This document shows positions 16,227 through 24,517 of a stretch of 64,000 nt of DNA, piece after piece. A program made the translations under genes and the position numbers. The notes beneath the pieces are model-generated. The model had not been told where the DNA came from. It worked only from the letters and a program-made list of their open reading frames with translations, and did not search any database. This stretch comes from Frigoribacterium sp. Leaf263. Its GTDB lineage: Bacteria > Actinomycetota > Actinomycetes > Actinomycetales > Microbacteriaceae. The stretch is taken from assembly GCF_001422285.1 (NCBI RefSeq), contig NZ_LMMO01000004.1, positions 727,094 through 791,093 of the forward strand, read 5' to 3'. Positions within the stretch are counted from its first letter, which is position 1; every line of letters begins with the position of its first letter.

Positions 16227-17392
16227 AGGCTCTCGTCTGGACAGGGATCAACGAGCTCGCCGTCGAGACGGTGGACGACCCGCGGATCCTCAACGCGCAC
16301 GACGCGATCGTCAAGGTCACCACGACGGTGACCTGCGGTTCGGATCTGCACCTGCTGGGCGGTTACGTCCCCGGGATGCGGGCGGGCGACATCCTCGGCC
16401 ACGAGTTCATGGGCGAGATCGTCGAGGTCGGCTCTGCCGTGACGAAGCGCAAGGTCGGCGACCGGGTCGTCGTCTGCTCGTTCATGAGCTGCGGGCAGTG
16501 CGTCTACTGCAAGGCGGGCAAGACCTCGCTCTGCGACAACTCGAACCCGCACCAGGGCATGGGCGAGGGGCTGTGGGGCGCGGCCACGGGCGGCTGCTTC
16601 GGCTACAGCCAGATCACGGGCGGCTTCGCCGGGAGTCACGCCGACTACGTCCGCGTGCCGTTCGTCGACACGGGCGCCTTCCCCGTGCCCGACGGCGTCA
16701 CCGACGAGCAGGCGGTCTTCGCATCGGACGCCGTCCCCACCGGATGGATGGGCGCCGACCTCGGGGGAGTGCAGCCGGGCGACACGGTCGCCGTCTGGGG
16801 TGCCGGAGGCGTCGGGCAGATGGCCGCGCGCGCGAGCATGCTGCTCGGCGCCGAGAAGGTCATCGTCATCGACCGCCTGCCCGAGCGGCTCGACCAGGTG
16901 ACCCGGCGCATCGGGGCGGAGACCCTCGACTACTCGAGCACCGAGGTCATGGCGGAGCTGCGTGAGCGCACCGGCGGACGCGGCCCGGACGTCGCGATCG
17001 AGGCGGTCGGCATGGAGGCGCACAGCCACCGCGCCGACGGCGTCTACGACAAGGTGAAGTCGCTGCTCAAGCTCGAGACGGACCGGCCGACGGCGCTGCG
17101 CGAGGCGGTCCTCTCGGCGCGCAAGGGCGGCAGCGTCTTCTCGCTCGGCGTGTTCGGCGGCTACGTCGACAAGTTCCCGCTCGGCGCCTTCATGAACAAG
17201 GCGCTGACGTTGCGTTCGGGGCAGCAGTTCGGTCACCGGTACATCCCGATGCTGCTCGAGCGCATCGCCGCGGGCGAGATCTCGACCGACCACCTCGCCA
17301 CCCACGTCATGCCGCTGAGCGATGCACCGCAGGGCTACGACATGTTCAAGAAGAAGACCGACGGCTGCGTCCGGGCGGTGTTCCACCCCTGA
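16223..17392 (+). CDS. Zinc-dependent alcohol dehydrogenase
   Basis: A 389-residue medium-chain dehydrogenase. CGSDLH gives the catalytic-zinc Cys, GHEFMGE the zinc His-Glu, and CGQCVYCKAGKTSLC the four structural-zinc Cys residues. VWGAGGVGQMAA is the NAD-binding Gly motif. The subgroup resembles formaldehyde-dismutase-like or glutathione-independent dehydrogenases by its long insert GMGEGLWGAATGGCFGY. The GTG start overlaps the upstream stop, and GGAGGGAG precedes it. Substrate unknown. Confidence 0.88.
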   Translation: MKALVWTGINELAVETVDDPRILNAHDAIVKVTTTVTCGSDLHLLGGYVPGMRAGDILGHEFMGEIVEVGSAVTKRKVGDRVVVCSFMSCGQCVYCKAGKTSLCDNSNPHQGMGEGLWGAATGGCFGYSQITGGFAGSHADYVRVPFVDTGAFPVPDGVTDEQAVFASDAVPTGWMGADLGGVQPGDTVAVWGAGGVGQMAARASMLLGAEKVIVIDRLPERLDQVTRRIGAETLDYSSTEVMAELRERTGGRGPDVAIEAVGMEAHSHRADGVYDKVKSLLKLETDRPTALREAVLSARKGGSVFSLGVFGGYVDKFPLGAFMNKALTLRSGQQFGHRYIPMLLERIAAGEISTDHLATHVMPLSDAPQGYDMFKKKTDGCVRAVFHP

Positions 17393-17407
17393 GCGCACGA
17401 CCGGGTG

Positions 17408-17472
17408 CCGAGGAGGTGCGGTGCCGTCGAGGCCGGACGGTGGCGGTCCGTCGTCGGCCCGCGCCTCCTCGG
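17408..17472. repeat. Facing pair of the AGGAGGCGCG word between convergent genes
   Basis: CCGAGGAGGTGCG at 17408-17420 (one mismatch to the word) faces CGCGCCTCCTCGG at 17460-17472. The two can form a 13-base stem between the alcohol dehydrogenase and the convergent deaminase, a terminator position. Confidence 0.6.
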
Positions 17473-17477
17473 GCGGA

Positions 17478-17957
17478 TCACGACGGGTGCCGTGAGGACC
17501 ACTCGACGAAGGGGGCGGTGGCGTCGTCGGCGTGGCCCTTCTCGGCGCGGAGGGCGCGCTCGTCGAGGGGCTTGGCGTACTCGTCGTAGAAGGTGTCGAG
17601 GGTCATCAGGCGGTTGCCGTCCTCGTAGTGCTCGCCCTCCTCCTCCCGGCTCACCGCGTAGATCACGCGGTCGGGCTGCGCGTAGTACAGCGCCCCGAGG
17701 CACATCGGGCAGGGGTAGGCCGTGACGTAGGCTTCGATGCCGCGCAGGTCGGTGAGCCCCTGCTCTGCCGCCAGCCGGATGGCGCGGATCTCGGCGTGCG
17801 CCGTCGGGTCGCCGGTCTGCGCGACGTGATTGGCGGCCTCGACGACGACCTCGCCGTCGCGCACCAGCAGGCAGGCGAACGGCTTGCCGCCCTCCGCGAC
17901 GTTCTCGCGGGCGCGCTGCACGCTGAGGGCGGTGAAGGTGTCGTCTCGATCGCTCAT
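17478..17957 (-). CDS. Nucleoside/guanine deaminase-type zinc hydrolase
   Basis: A 159-residue protein of the cytidine-deaminase fold. HAEIRA supplies the zinc His and catalytic Glu, and PCPMCLG the two zinc Cys residues. The length and the C-terminal extension fit the guanine deaminase or tRNA-adenosine-deaminase-like branch. It probably deaminates a free purine or nucleoside in the cytoplasm. CACTCT seven bases before the ATG may be a leaderless -10 box. Confidence 0.85.
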   Translation of the reverse strand: MSDRDDTFTALSVQRARENVAEGGKPFACLLVRDGEVVVEAANHVAQTGDPTAHAEIRAIRLAAEQGLTDLRGIEAYVTAYPCPMCLGALYYAQPDRVIYAVSREEEGEHYEDGNRLMTLDTFYDEYAKPLDERALRAEKGHADDATAPFVEWSSRHPS

Positions 17958-18045
17958 GAGATCGAGAGTGCTCCCGGGTGCTGCGGTGGCGCTCAGACTG
18001 CTGCGATGTCGACCTCGATGGTCTGCGGGTGGCTAGTCTGACGAC

Positions 18046-18099
18046 GTGAGTGATCGTTCTCAGGAGGTCGTCGGCGTCTTCGCCGGCTCCAGGGCCTGA
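18046..18099 (+). CDS. 17-residue leader ORF upstream of the FBP gene
   Basis: A GTG ORF encoding MSDRSQEVVGVFAGSRA. TAGTCT ends six bases before the GTG, so the transcript probably starts at this codon. A strong hairpin (18105-18129) begins five bases after the stop, and the FBP coding sequence starts at 18204. The arrangement of leaderless peptide, hairpin and gene resembles translational attenuation. Peptide and hairpin are seen; their regulatory role is inferred. Confidence 0.5.
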   Translation: MSDRSQEVVGVFAGSRA

Positions 18100-18104
18100 C
18101 GCCC

Positions 18105-18129
18105 CCGGTCGTGTCATCGACACGGCCGG
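18105..18129 (+). promoter_or_regulatory. Hairpin between leader ORF and FBP gene
   Basis: CCGGTCGTGTC and GACACGGCCGG pair over 11 bases (one G:T) with a three-base loop. A ribosome stalled on the leader ORF would cover or melt it, so it may act as an attenuator in the 5-prime region of the FBP gene. Confidence 0.5.
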
Positions 18130-18203
18130 ACTCGTCGAACCCACCTCCCGCCCGTCCCGTCGCACGTCGTGCGTCCGGACGACCACATCTCGATCGGCAC
18201 GTC

Positions 18204-18686
18204 ATGCTCCCCCTCTCTGAGAAGGCCCTCCGCGCCTCCTTCGTCAACGCCTCCCGCAAGGAGGTCTCCGACCTCACCCCGCCTCCCGGTCTCGACCTGC
18301 TCGATTGGGCCGACCTCGACTTCCTCGGCTGGCGGGACCCGAAGATGGGGCGACGTGCCTACGCCGTCGTGCCGACCGTCGACGGCGAGTCGGTCGGCAT
18401 CCTGTTCCGCCGTGCGGACGCCATGCCGCGCTCGCGGCCGCAGTGCTCGTGGTGTCAGGACGTCAGGCTGCCGAACGACGTCGTGTTCTACAGCGCGAAG
18501 CGATCCGGGCAGGCCGGTCGCAACGGCGACACGATCGGCAGTCTCGTCTGCGAGGACTTCCAGTGCTCGCGCAACGCGCGCACCGCGCCGCCGCCGGCCT
18601 ACGAGGGATTCGACGTCGAGGCGGCCCGCTTGAGGCGCATCGGCGACCTGCGACTCCGGGTGGAGGCCTTCGCGAGCGGTCTCTGA
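18204..18686 (+). CDS. FBP-domain (FusB-type C4 zinc finger) protein, possible EF-G-binding protein
   Basis: A 160-residue protein. The N-terminus LSEKALRASFVNASRKEVSD and the C4 zinc finger (CSWC ... CEDFQC) match the FBP domain of FusB-type proteins. In staphylococci these bind EF-G and free ribosomes stalled by fusidic acid. Actinobacterial homologues are less studied. No clear Shine-Dalgarno precedes ATG 18204; an in-frame GTG at 18111 lies inside the hairpin. The short upstream leader ORF suggests control at translation. Confidence 0.75.
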   Translation: MLPLSEKALRASFVNASRKEVSDLTPPPGLDLLDWADLDFLGWRDPKMGRRAYAVVPTVDGESVGILFRRADAMPRSRPQCSWCQDVRLPNDVVFYSAKRSGQAGRNGDTIGSLVCEDFQCSRNARTAPPPAYEGFDVEAARLRRIGDLRLRVEAFASGL

Positions 18687-18691
18687 CGCCG

Positions 18692-19345
18692 TCAGATCGG
18701 CGTCGGCGCCGAGGCCCGCGGTCTCCACATGGCCATGGGTTCGCCCGACGGCAGCCCCGTGATGACCCCGAGCTCGACGAAGCCATGGCGACGGTAGAGG
18801 GCGCGATTGCGATCGGTCGACGATTCGAGATACGCCGCGCCTCGTGCTCCGTCGATCCGCCGGAGACGATGCTCGAGCAGTGCGGTGCCGACGCCGAGAC
18901 CGCGGGCCCTGGCGGCGACGCCGATCTCGGCCAGGTACCAGTGCGGCAGTCGGGGTCGCGGCCGGTGCAGCACGGCTCGGTGGCGTGCAGCAGCGAGGGC
19001 GCCCCGGAGTCCGAGAGCGCGGAGGAACGCGGGCAGCTGCGCGAGGAACGGTCCCGGGGTCTCGGGCCCTGTTCTCGGCGACTCCCAGACAGCCGTCCCG
19101 ACGACGTGGCCACGCTGATCGACCGCGACGTCGACCGTCCCCGACGCGAGGGGTCCGGACTGCAGGAGGGCCGTGAACAGGGTGTCCAGTCGCGCGAGGC
19201 GCCCCGGGCCGGAGGGGACGAACGTCGCCATCACCGGATCCTCTTCGAAGGCCTCGGCGAGTGGCGCCGAAACGCCTGTGTCGGTTCCCTGCGCCTGGCG
19301 GATGGTGATGGGTGCGCTGATCGGAGTGTCTCGAGTCGTCATCAT
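18692..19345 (-). CDS. GNAT-family N-acetyltransferase
   Basis: A 217-residue acetyltransferase. The acetyl-CoA loop is RARGLGVGTALLEHRL, and YLESSTDRNRALYRRHGFVE is the end of the fold. It transfers an acetyl group to an unknown small amine or drug. The start is a double ATG (19345/19342), placed by a TAGGGT -10 box six bases upstream. The gene is divergent from a TetR gene. A TGGCCA-rich palindrome in the shared region suggests control by that protein. Confidence 0.82.
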   Translation of the reverse strand: MMTTRDTPISAPITIRQAQGTDTGVSAPLAEAFEEDPVMATFVPSGPGRLARLDTLFTALLQSGPLASGTVDVAVDQRGHVVGTAVWESPRTGPETPGPFLAQLPAFLRALGLRGALAAARHRAVLHRPRPRLPHWYLAEIGVAARARGLGVGTALLEHRLRRIDGARGAAYLESSTDRNRALYRRHGFVELGVITGLPSGEPMAMWRPRASAPTPI

Positions 19346-19367
19346 GCGGAGACCCTAGACGGAACAA

Positions 19368-19385
19368 ATGGCCACTTGGCCAAAT
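19368..19385. promoter_or_regulatory. Probable TetR operator 1
   Basis: ATGGCCACTTGGCCAAAT is a near-palindrome built on two TGGCCA blocks. It lies 11 bases behind the -10 box of the acetyltransferase gene. A second copy lies at 19434. Confidence 0.6.
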
Positions 19386-19433
19386 CGGAGAGAACCCTGG
19401 ATCACTCCCAGCAGAGCCTCGGCGAACCCCCAG

Positions 19434-19462
19434 TTGGCCAGTTGGCCAATTCGTCGTACGCT
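19434..19462 (+). promoter_or_regulatory. Probable TetR operator 2 with the tetR promoter
   Basis: TTGGCCAGTTGGCCAA (19434-19449) repeats the pattern of operator 1. Its first six bases act as a -35, followed after 17 bases by the -10 TACGCT (19457-19462), and six bases later by the ATG of tetR. The operator therefore covers the promoter, which fits autorepression. Confidence 0.62.
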
Positions 19463-19468
19463 CGAGCT

Positions 19469-20083
19469 ATGAGCCCACCCCGAGAGCACCGACCGCAAGA
19501 CGAGCGGCGTCGGCAGCTGATCGAGGCGGCCGTCACCGTCATGGCCGACCGGGGGGTCTCGGGGGTCACGACCCGCGCGGTGACCGCACGAGCGGGGCTG
19601 CCGCACGGGTCTTTCCATTACTGCTTCGATTCGAAGGCCGACCTGTTCGCGGCCGTGCTCGGGCGCGAACTCCGGGCCGCGCTCGGTGCCGCATTCGCCC
19701 GGCCGGTCGTCCCCCTGGCTCCCGTAGAGCGCATCGAGCACGGTCTCCGAGCGCGACTCGACCTCGTCATGGACCGCCCGGGGCATGCGCTGGCGCTCGC
19801 GGAGCTCATCGCCTTCTCTCGCCGCGACCCCGAGCTCGTCGACCTCGCGCGGTGGGAGCAGGCCGAGTACCGACGTCATGTCACGCGCGACGTCGACGAA
19901 TGGTCCGCCGCCGACGGTCTCCGCTGGTCGGTCCCGACCGCCCAGGTCGCGGCGCTGCTCATCGCCGTCGCCGACGGCATCGGCACGGCGTGGCTCGCCG
20001 ATCGCGACGGCGAGAGCGCTCGCGGTTCCGTCGCCCTCGCGGCCCGGGCCGTCGCGTCTCTTCTGGAAGGAACCACAGCATGA
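19469..20083 (+). CDS. TetR-family repressor of the SMR pump operon
   Basis: A 204-residue regulator with the helix-turn-helix RRQLIEAAVTVMADRGVSGV and TRAVTARAGLPHGSFHYCFD. The C-terminal domain is of the TetR_C type that binds cationic drugs. Its stop overlaps the start of the first SMR gene (ATGA), so repressor and pump are made from one transcript. The two TGGCCA palindromes upstream are its likely operators. Confidence 0.88.
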   Translation: MSPPREHRPQDERRRQLIEAAVTVMADRGVSGVTTRAVTARAGLPHGSFHYCFDSKADLFAAVLGRELRAALGAAFARPVVPLAPVERIEHGLRARLDLVMDRPGHALALAELIAFSRRDPELVDLARWEQAEYRRHVTRDVDEWSAADGLRWSVPTAQVAALLIAVADGIGTAWLADRDGESARGSVALAARAVASLLEGTTA

Positions 20084-20493
20084 CCTGGCTCTGGCTCGGC
20101 GGCGCGATCGCGGTCGAGGTCACCGCGTCGCTGGCGCTGCAGGCCGCCGTGACCGCACCCGGCTGGTACGCCCTCGTCGTCGTCGGCTACCTCTCGGCCT
20201 TCCTCTGCCTGACCCGCGTGCTGAAGGGCGGCATGGCCATCGGCGTCGCCTACGGCATCTGGGGTGCGTCGGGCGTCGCGCTGACCGCGGTCATGGCGGC
20301 CGTGCTGTTCGGCCAGGCGCTGACCGGGGTGATGATCGTCGGCCTCGCGCTGATCGTCGTCGGGGTGCTGCTCGTCGAGCTCGGCTCGCAGCGGGCGCAC
20401 TCCGCCCGGGCCCGTGCGGCGTCGGAAATCTCAGGAGGCGCGGGTCACCCGGGCGACGCCCCGCCCGCCCCGCAGACGGACGGAGGTCCCTGA
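20080..20493 (+). CDS. SMR-family multidrug efflux subunit A
   Basis: A 137-residue four-helix protein. AIAVEVTASLALQAA carries the essential membrane Glu of TM1, and GVAYGIWGASGVALTA the TM3 motif. The C-terminal tail after VELGSQ is long and hydrophilic for the family (about 37 residues) and contains one AGGAGGCGCG copy. It probably pairs with the next gene as a heterodimeric pump of quaternary ammonium compounds, like EbrAB or YkkCD. GGAAGG precedes the ATG. Confidence 0.87.
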   Translation: MTWLWLGGAIAVEVTASLALQAAVTAPGWYALVVVGYLSAFLCLTRVLKGGMAIGVAYGIWGASGVALTAVMAAVLFGQALTGVMIVGLALIVVGVLLVELGSQRAHSARARAASEISGGAGHPGDAPPAPQTDGGP

Positions 20494-20807
20494 TGGCGTG
20501 GGTGCTCCTCTCGATCGCCATCGTGTGCGAGGTGGCCGCGACCATCAGCCTGAAGCTCGCCACCGACGGGCGACGGCGCTGGTACGTCGCCGTCGGAATC
20601 GGATACGTCGTCGCCTTCTCGCTGCTCGGCGCCGCGCTCTCGCTCGGTCTCCCGATCGGCGTCGCCTACGGCGTCTGGGCCGCGACCGGCGTCGCGTTGA
20701 CCGCCGTGCTGGGCCGCGTGCTCTTCGGCGACCCGCTCACCTGGCTGATGGGCGCCGGCATCGTCTGCATCATCGCGGGGGTGTTCCTCATCGAGCTCGG
20801 TCACTGA
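20493..20807 (+). CDS. SMR-family multidrug efflux subunit B
   Basis: A 104-residue protein of normal SMR length with four helices. SIAIVCEVAATISLKLA contains the membrane Glu and GVAYGVWAATGVALTAVLG the TM3 signature. Its ATG shares one base with the stop of the previous gene (TGATG), with GGAGG before it. The paired arrangement points to a heterodimer. Confidence 0.9.
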   Translation: MAWVLLSIAIVCEVAATISLKLATDGRRRWYVAVGIGYVVAFSLLGAALSLGLPIGVAYGVWAATGVALTAVLGRVLFGDPLTWLMGAGIVCIIAGVFLIELGH

Positions 20808-20853
20808 GCGGCGGACCCGCCCCGGTGTCGGAGGCTCGTCGTACGATCCGTCC

Positions 20854-21645
20854 ATGACGACGATCACAGGCCGCCGCTGGGTCATCACCGGCGCGGCCGG
20901 CACCATCGGAACCGCCCTCCGAGCAGCACTCCTCGAGCGGGGCGTCGAGCTCGTCTCGACCGACATCAGACCGGTCGTCCCCGCCGACCAGGGCGAGACC
21001 TCCGCGACGACCGACCTGGCCGACCTCGAGGGGCTGACCGAGCTGTTCGCGGGGGCTCACGGGGTCGTCCATCTCGGGGGCATCCCCGACGAAGCGGACT
21101 TCCACGATCTGGCCGAGGTGAACATCGTCGGCACGTACCACGTGCTCGAGGCCGCCCGGCGAGCCGGCGTGCCCCGGGTCGTCTTCGCCAGCAGCAACCG
21201 TCTGACGGGTTCGTACACGGCTGGCGATCGCGTGACACCCGAGATGCCCGTCCGCCCGGACGGCTTCTACGGCGTCTCGAAGGCGGCCGCCGAGGCGCTC
21301 TGCCGGCTCTACGCCGACAAGTTCGACCTCAGCACGATCTCCGTCCGCATCGGCACCTACGCCGACGCGCCCGAGTCCGCCCGCGCGCAACGGACCTGGC
21401 TCAGCCCCGCCGACGCCGTCCGTGCCTTCGTGGCGGCGATGACGACGACCGAGAAGACGGCCGTGTTCTACGCGGTGTCGGCGAACACCACCCGCTGGTG
21501 GGATCTCGACTCCGGCGCCGCCCTCGGCTACGTGCCCGAAGACGACTCCGCAGAACGAGGCGAGGTCGAGCCGATCGACCAGCGCACCCCGCAGGGCGGG
21601 GACTTCGCCACGGCGCGATTCTCGACGGATCGGATGCGCCGCTAG
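20854..21645 (+). CDS. SDR-family dehydrogenase, uronate-dehydrogenase-like
   Basis: A 263-residue NAD-dependent SDR. The Gly motif is ITGAAGTIGTALR; the catalytic Ser and YxxxK are in VFASSNRLTGSY and YGVSKAAAEAL. VHLGGIPDEADFHDLAEVNI and the C-terminal TTRWWDL resemble bacterial uronate dehydrogenases that oxidise glucuronate or galacturonate to the lactone. A TACGAT -10 box ends six bases before the ATG (leaderless). The substrate is inferred from resemblance only. Confidence 0.78.
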   Translation: MTTITGRRWVITGAAGTIGTALRAALLERGVELVSTDIRPVVPADQGETSATTDLADLEGLTELFAGAHGVVHLGGIPDEADFHDLAEVNIVGTYHVLEAARRAGVPRVVFASSNRLTGSYTAGDRVTPEMPVRPDGFYGVSKAAAEALCRLYADKFDLSTISVRIGTYADAPESARAQRTWLSPADAVRAFVAAMTTTEKTAVFYAVSANTTRWWDLDSGAALGYVPEDDSAERGEVEPIDQRTPQGGDFATARFSTDRMRR

Positions 21646-21917
21646 TCGTCGGCCTCCGACGCCCTGGTGGTCGGCGTGCTCGCGGGATCGCCGCCCGGGC
21701 GCAGGCTCCGACGGACGGCCCTGCCGCCGAAGAACAGGCCGAGCACCAGCATGGGCAGCCCCGCCCAGGGCGTGTCGAGGGTCAGCACCAGGGTCACGCC
21801 GACGACGCCGAACACGATCGCCATCGCGACGTCGTTCGAGTCCGACTCCTCCGCGTCGTCGGCGGCGCCGGCGCCGCTCTCGGGGTCGGGCACGGGGCGT
21901 TCCGTGGACTCGTCCAT
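21642..21917 (-). CDS. Small membrane protein of unknown function
   Basis: A 91-residue protein with an acidic N-terminus, two closely spaced membrane helices (VAMAIVFGVVGVTLVLTL and GLPMLVLGLFFGG) and a polar tail. Its stop overlaps the end of the convergent SDR gene by four bases. TAGCGT ends six bases before the ATG, which supports the start. No family recognised. Confidence 0.68.
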   Translation of the reverse strand: MDESTERPVPDPESGAGAADDAEESDSNDVAMAIVFGVVGVTLVLTLDTPWAGLPMLVLGLFFGGRAVRRSLRPGGDPASTPTTRASEADD

Positions 21918-21987
21918 GAGGGGACGCTACGTCGCCGACCGGCCCCGCGCCTCCCTCGAGCGACGGATGGGCCGGCCGGCGATGCGG

Positions 21988-23409
21988 TCAGCTCGACGCC
22001 CGGCGGGCCTCGTCACGTGTCTCGTGGCGGGCCTTGAGCGCCTTCTCGTCGCGTCCGACGATGGCGAGGAGCACGATCGCGAGGACGACGCAGACGAGGA
22101 TCAGGACGAAGGTGGTGTCCCAGCCGAAGGCGTGGACCGACAGGCCGATGCCCGTCGAGGCGAGAGTCGCCCCGAGCACGTAGCCGAACAGTCCGGTGAA
22201 GCCGGCGGCCGTGCCGGCGACGCTGCGCGGGCTGAGATCGAGGGCCTGCAGCCCGATCAGCATGACCGGTCCGTAGATCAGGCCGCCGATGGCGACGAGC
22301 ATCGCCAGCGAGACCCAGAGCGGGCCGTCGACGGGCGAGAGCCAGTACACGGCCACGGCGACGCCGACGGCAGCCATGAAGAGGATGCCCGTGGGCGAGC
22401 GGCGGCCCGTGAACACCCGGTCGCTGATGTAGCCGCAGAGCAGGGTGCCCGGGATCCCGGCGAGCTCGAACAGCGAGAACCCGGCGATCCCCTCACCGAG
22501 GCTCGCCCCGCGCACCTCGGCGAGGTACACCGGCGCCCAGACCAGCACTCCGTACCGGAGGGTGTAGACGAACACGTTCGCCAGCGCCAGGTTCACCATC
22601 GTGCGGTTCGTCAGGACGTAGCGGCGGATCGTCGTCCACGTGGACGCACCCTCGTCCGAGGCGTCGGTCTCGACCGGAGCCGGGTCGTCGCGGTACTCCT
22701 CGATGGGCGGCAGACCCTCGGACTCGGGGGTGTCACGCAGCAGGACCAGGGCGACGACGGCGATGACGAGACAGACGATCGCGGGGAACCAGAACACGCT
22801 CTGCCACCCGCCGAACCAGGCGAGGGCGAGACCGGCGAGACCACCGGCACCCGCGCCTCCGACGTTGTGGGCGACGTTCCAGATGGCGGTCTTGCCGCCT
22901 CGCTCGGAGGTCGAGAACCAGTGGACGAGCGTGCGCCCGCTCGGCGGCCAGCCCATCCCCTGGAAGAACCCGTTGAATATCATCACGACCGCGAAGAAGG
23001 CGACGCTCGCCCCGACGGCGGGGACGAATGCGATGAACAGGTTCGCCGATGCGGACAGCGCCAGTCCGATGGGCAGGAAGAACCTCGCGCTGCTGCGATC
23101 GCTGACGATCGCGCTGAGGAACTTGCTGAACCCGTAGGCGAGCAGCACGCCGTTCGTGATGACTCCGAGGCCGACGGTGCTGAAGCCGTTCTCGTCCTTG
23201 AGGATCGTCGACACCAGCGGCACGTTGTTGCGGATCAGGTAGTACGCGGCGTAGCCGATGAAGATGCCGACGAACACCTGCAGCCGGAGGCGCGGGTACC
23301 GGCGCGCGACGGTCGCTTCGTCGAGGCGGGGCGCGGGTGGCGGGGCCGCGAGGAACGCGGTCAGCCCGCGTCGTGCGGGCGCGTCGGCGGGTGAGGTCTT
23401 GCTCGTCAC
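21988..23409 (-). CDS. GlpT/UhpT-type organophosphate:phosphate antiporter
   Basis: A 473-residue MFS protein of the organophosphate:phosphate antiporter family. YYLIRNNVPL (TM1 with Arg), FFQGMGWPPSGRTLVHWFST and RGGKTAIWNVAHNVGG are typical of glycerol-3-phosphate and hexose-phosphate carriers. It exchanges outside sugar or glycerol phosphates for phosphate. The start is GTG 23409, after GAGAG. A TTGCA-N5-TGCAA palindrome about 50 bases upstream may be an operator. Confidence 0.85.
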   Translation of the reverse strand: MTSKTSPADAPARRGLTAFLAAPPPAPRLDEATVARRYPRLRLQVFVGIFIGYAAYYLIRNNVPLVSTILKDENGFSTVGLGVITNGVLLAYGFSKFLSAIVSDRSSARFFLPIGLALSASANLFIAFVPAVGASVAFFAVVMIFNGFFQGMGWPPSGRTLVHWFSTSERGGKTAIWNVAHNVGGAGAGGLAGLALAWFGGWQSVFWFPAIVCLVIAVVALVLLRDTPESEGLPPIEEYRDDPAPVETDASDEGASTWTTIRRYVLTNRTMVNLALANVFVYTLRYGVLVWAPVYLAEVRGASLGEGIAGFSLFELAGIPGTLLCGYISDRVFTGRRSPTGILFMAAVGVAVAVYWLSPVDGPLWVSLAMLVAIGGLIYGPVMLIGLQALDLSPRSVAGTAAGFTGLFGYVLGATLASTGIGLSVHAFGWDTTFVLILVCVVLAIVLLAIVGRDEKALKARHETRDEARRASS

Positions 23410-23457
23410 GGATTCTCTCTTTCACAACGCTGTGGGAACTCATAGACGACCACAAGG

Positions 23458-23472
23458 TTGCAGTTCATGCAA
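23458..23472. promoter_or_regulatory. Palindrome upstream of the GlpT-type gene
   Basis: TTGCAGTTCATGCAA has five-base arms around five bases, in an AT-richer stretch 49 bases before the GTG start. It may be an operator. No regulator gene is adjacent. Confidence 0.35.
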
Positions 23473-23533
23473 ATTCCACTCGATGTTCATCCCCGGGGGC
23501 TTGACAAGCAGGGCGGAGCCTCGGAGTCGACGG

Positions 23534-24454
23534 TCAGCTGATCGCGACCGCCGTGCCGGTGACGGTGATGCCGCCGTGCGACGGGACGTCGACGAGCAGC
23601 ACCCCCGGGCGGCCGATGTGCCGACCCTGGTGGACCACGAACCGGGCAGGAGGCGCGATCAGATCGAGCGCGCGGAGATACGCCCCGAGGGCGGCGGCCG
23701 CCGACCCCGTGGCCGGATCCTCGGTGAGGTCGCCGACGGGGAACAGGTTGCGCGCCTCGACGACGAGCGGCTCGTCGGCGCCGCTCCGGCGGTGGACGAC
23801 GGTCACCGTTCCGGCCCAGCCCTGCTCGTCCATCAGCCCGCGGACCGCGACCGGATCGAAGCCGAACCCGTCGAAGACGGCCCGATCGCGCACCGCGACG
23901 ACCGGGTGCCGGTTGCCGGCGTAGGCCTCCCGTGCCGGCCAGCGCTCGTCGAGGTCGTCGGGGGAGAGTCCGAGCAGTGCGAGCAGACGCGCGGCGACGT
24001 CGGCGTCGAGACTCCGCACGCGGGGTTCGACGCTGGTGAAGGAGGCGGTGATCGCGGTCTCGGGGGCGTTCGCCGCGCCTCCTCGGGCGGTGTCGATCAC
24101 GACGGGACCGACGGCGGTGTCGATCGTGAACGGGCCGACGCCGCGTCGCTCGGCGAGCGCCACGGCCGTCGCGATGGTCGCGTGGCCGCAGAAGGGGACC
24201 TCGGCACCGGGCGAGAAGTAGCGGATGCGGACTCGTCGGGAGCGGGAGTCCGTGCCCGGGTCGACGACGAACGCGGTCTCGGCGTAGCCGACCTCGGCTG
24301 CGATGCGCTGCATGTCGTCGTCACCGAGAGGCGAGGCGTCGAGCACGACACCGGCCGGGTTGCCACCCGCGGGGTCGGACGAGAACGCTGTGAGGCGCAG
24401 GACCTCGACGTCGCGGTCGGGAGCCGGGTGGGGTGGGGGAGTCGCATCGGTCAC
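23534..24454 (-). CDS. PhzF-family isomerase/epimerase-like protein
   Basis: A 306-residue protein of the PhzF fold. VLRLTAFSSDPAGGNPAGVV, GYAETAFVV (catalytic Glu), RYFSPGAEVPFCGHATIATA and LTEDPATGSAAAALGAYL are all hallmark segments. Members catalyse proton shifts on small molecules; most have unknown substrates. GTG at 24454 is chosen because CACAGT ends six bases before it, although in-frame sequence extends further upstream. Two AGGAGGCGCG copies lie inside. Confidence 0.87.
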   Translation of the reverse strand: MTDATPPPHPAPDRDVEVLRLTAFSSDPAGGNPAGVVLDASPLGDDDMQRIAAEVGYAETAFVVDPGTDSRSRRVRIRYFSPGAEVPFCGHATIATAVALAERRGVGPFTIDTAVGPVVIDTARGGAANAPETAITASFTSVEPRVRSLDADVAARLLALLGLSPDDLDERWPAREAYAGNRHPVVAVRDRAVFDGFGFDPVAVRGLMDEQGWAGTVTVVHRRSGADEPLVVEARNLFPVGDLTEDPATGSAAAALGAYLRALDLIAPPARFVVHQGRHIGRPGVLLVDVPSHGGITVTGTAVAIS

Positions 24455-24517
24455 CAGGACACTGTGCCGCAGGCGCCGCCGGTGCGGTGGATCGCGTGTC
24501 ACCGATAGCCTCAGCGC

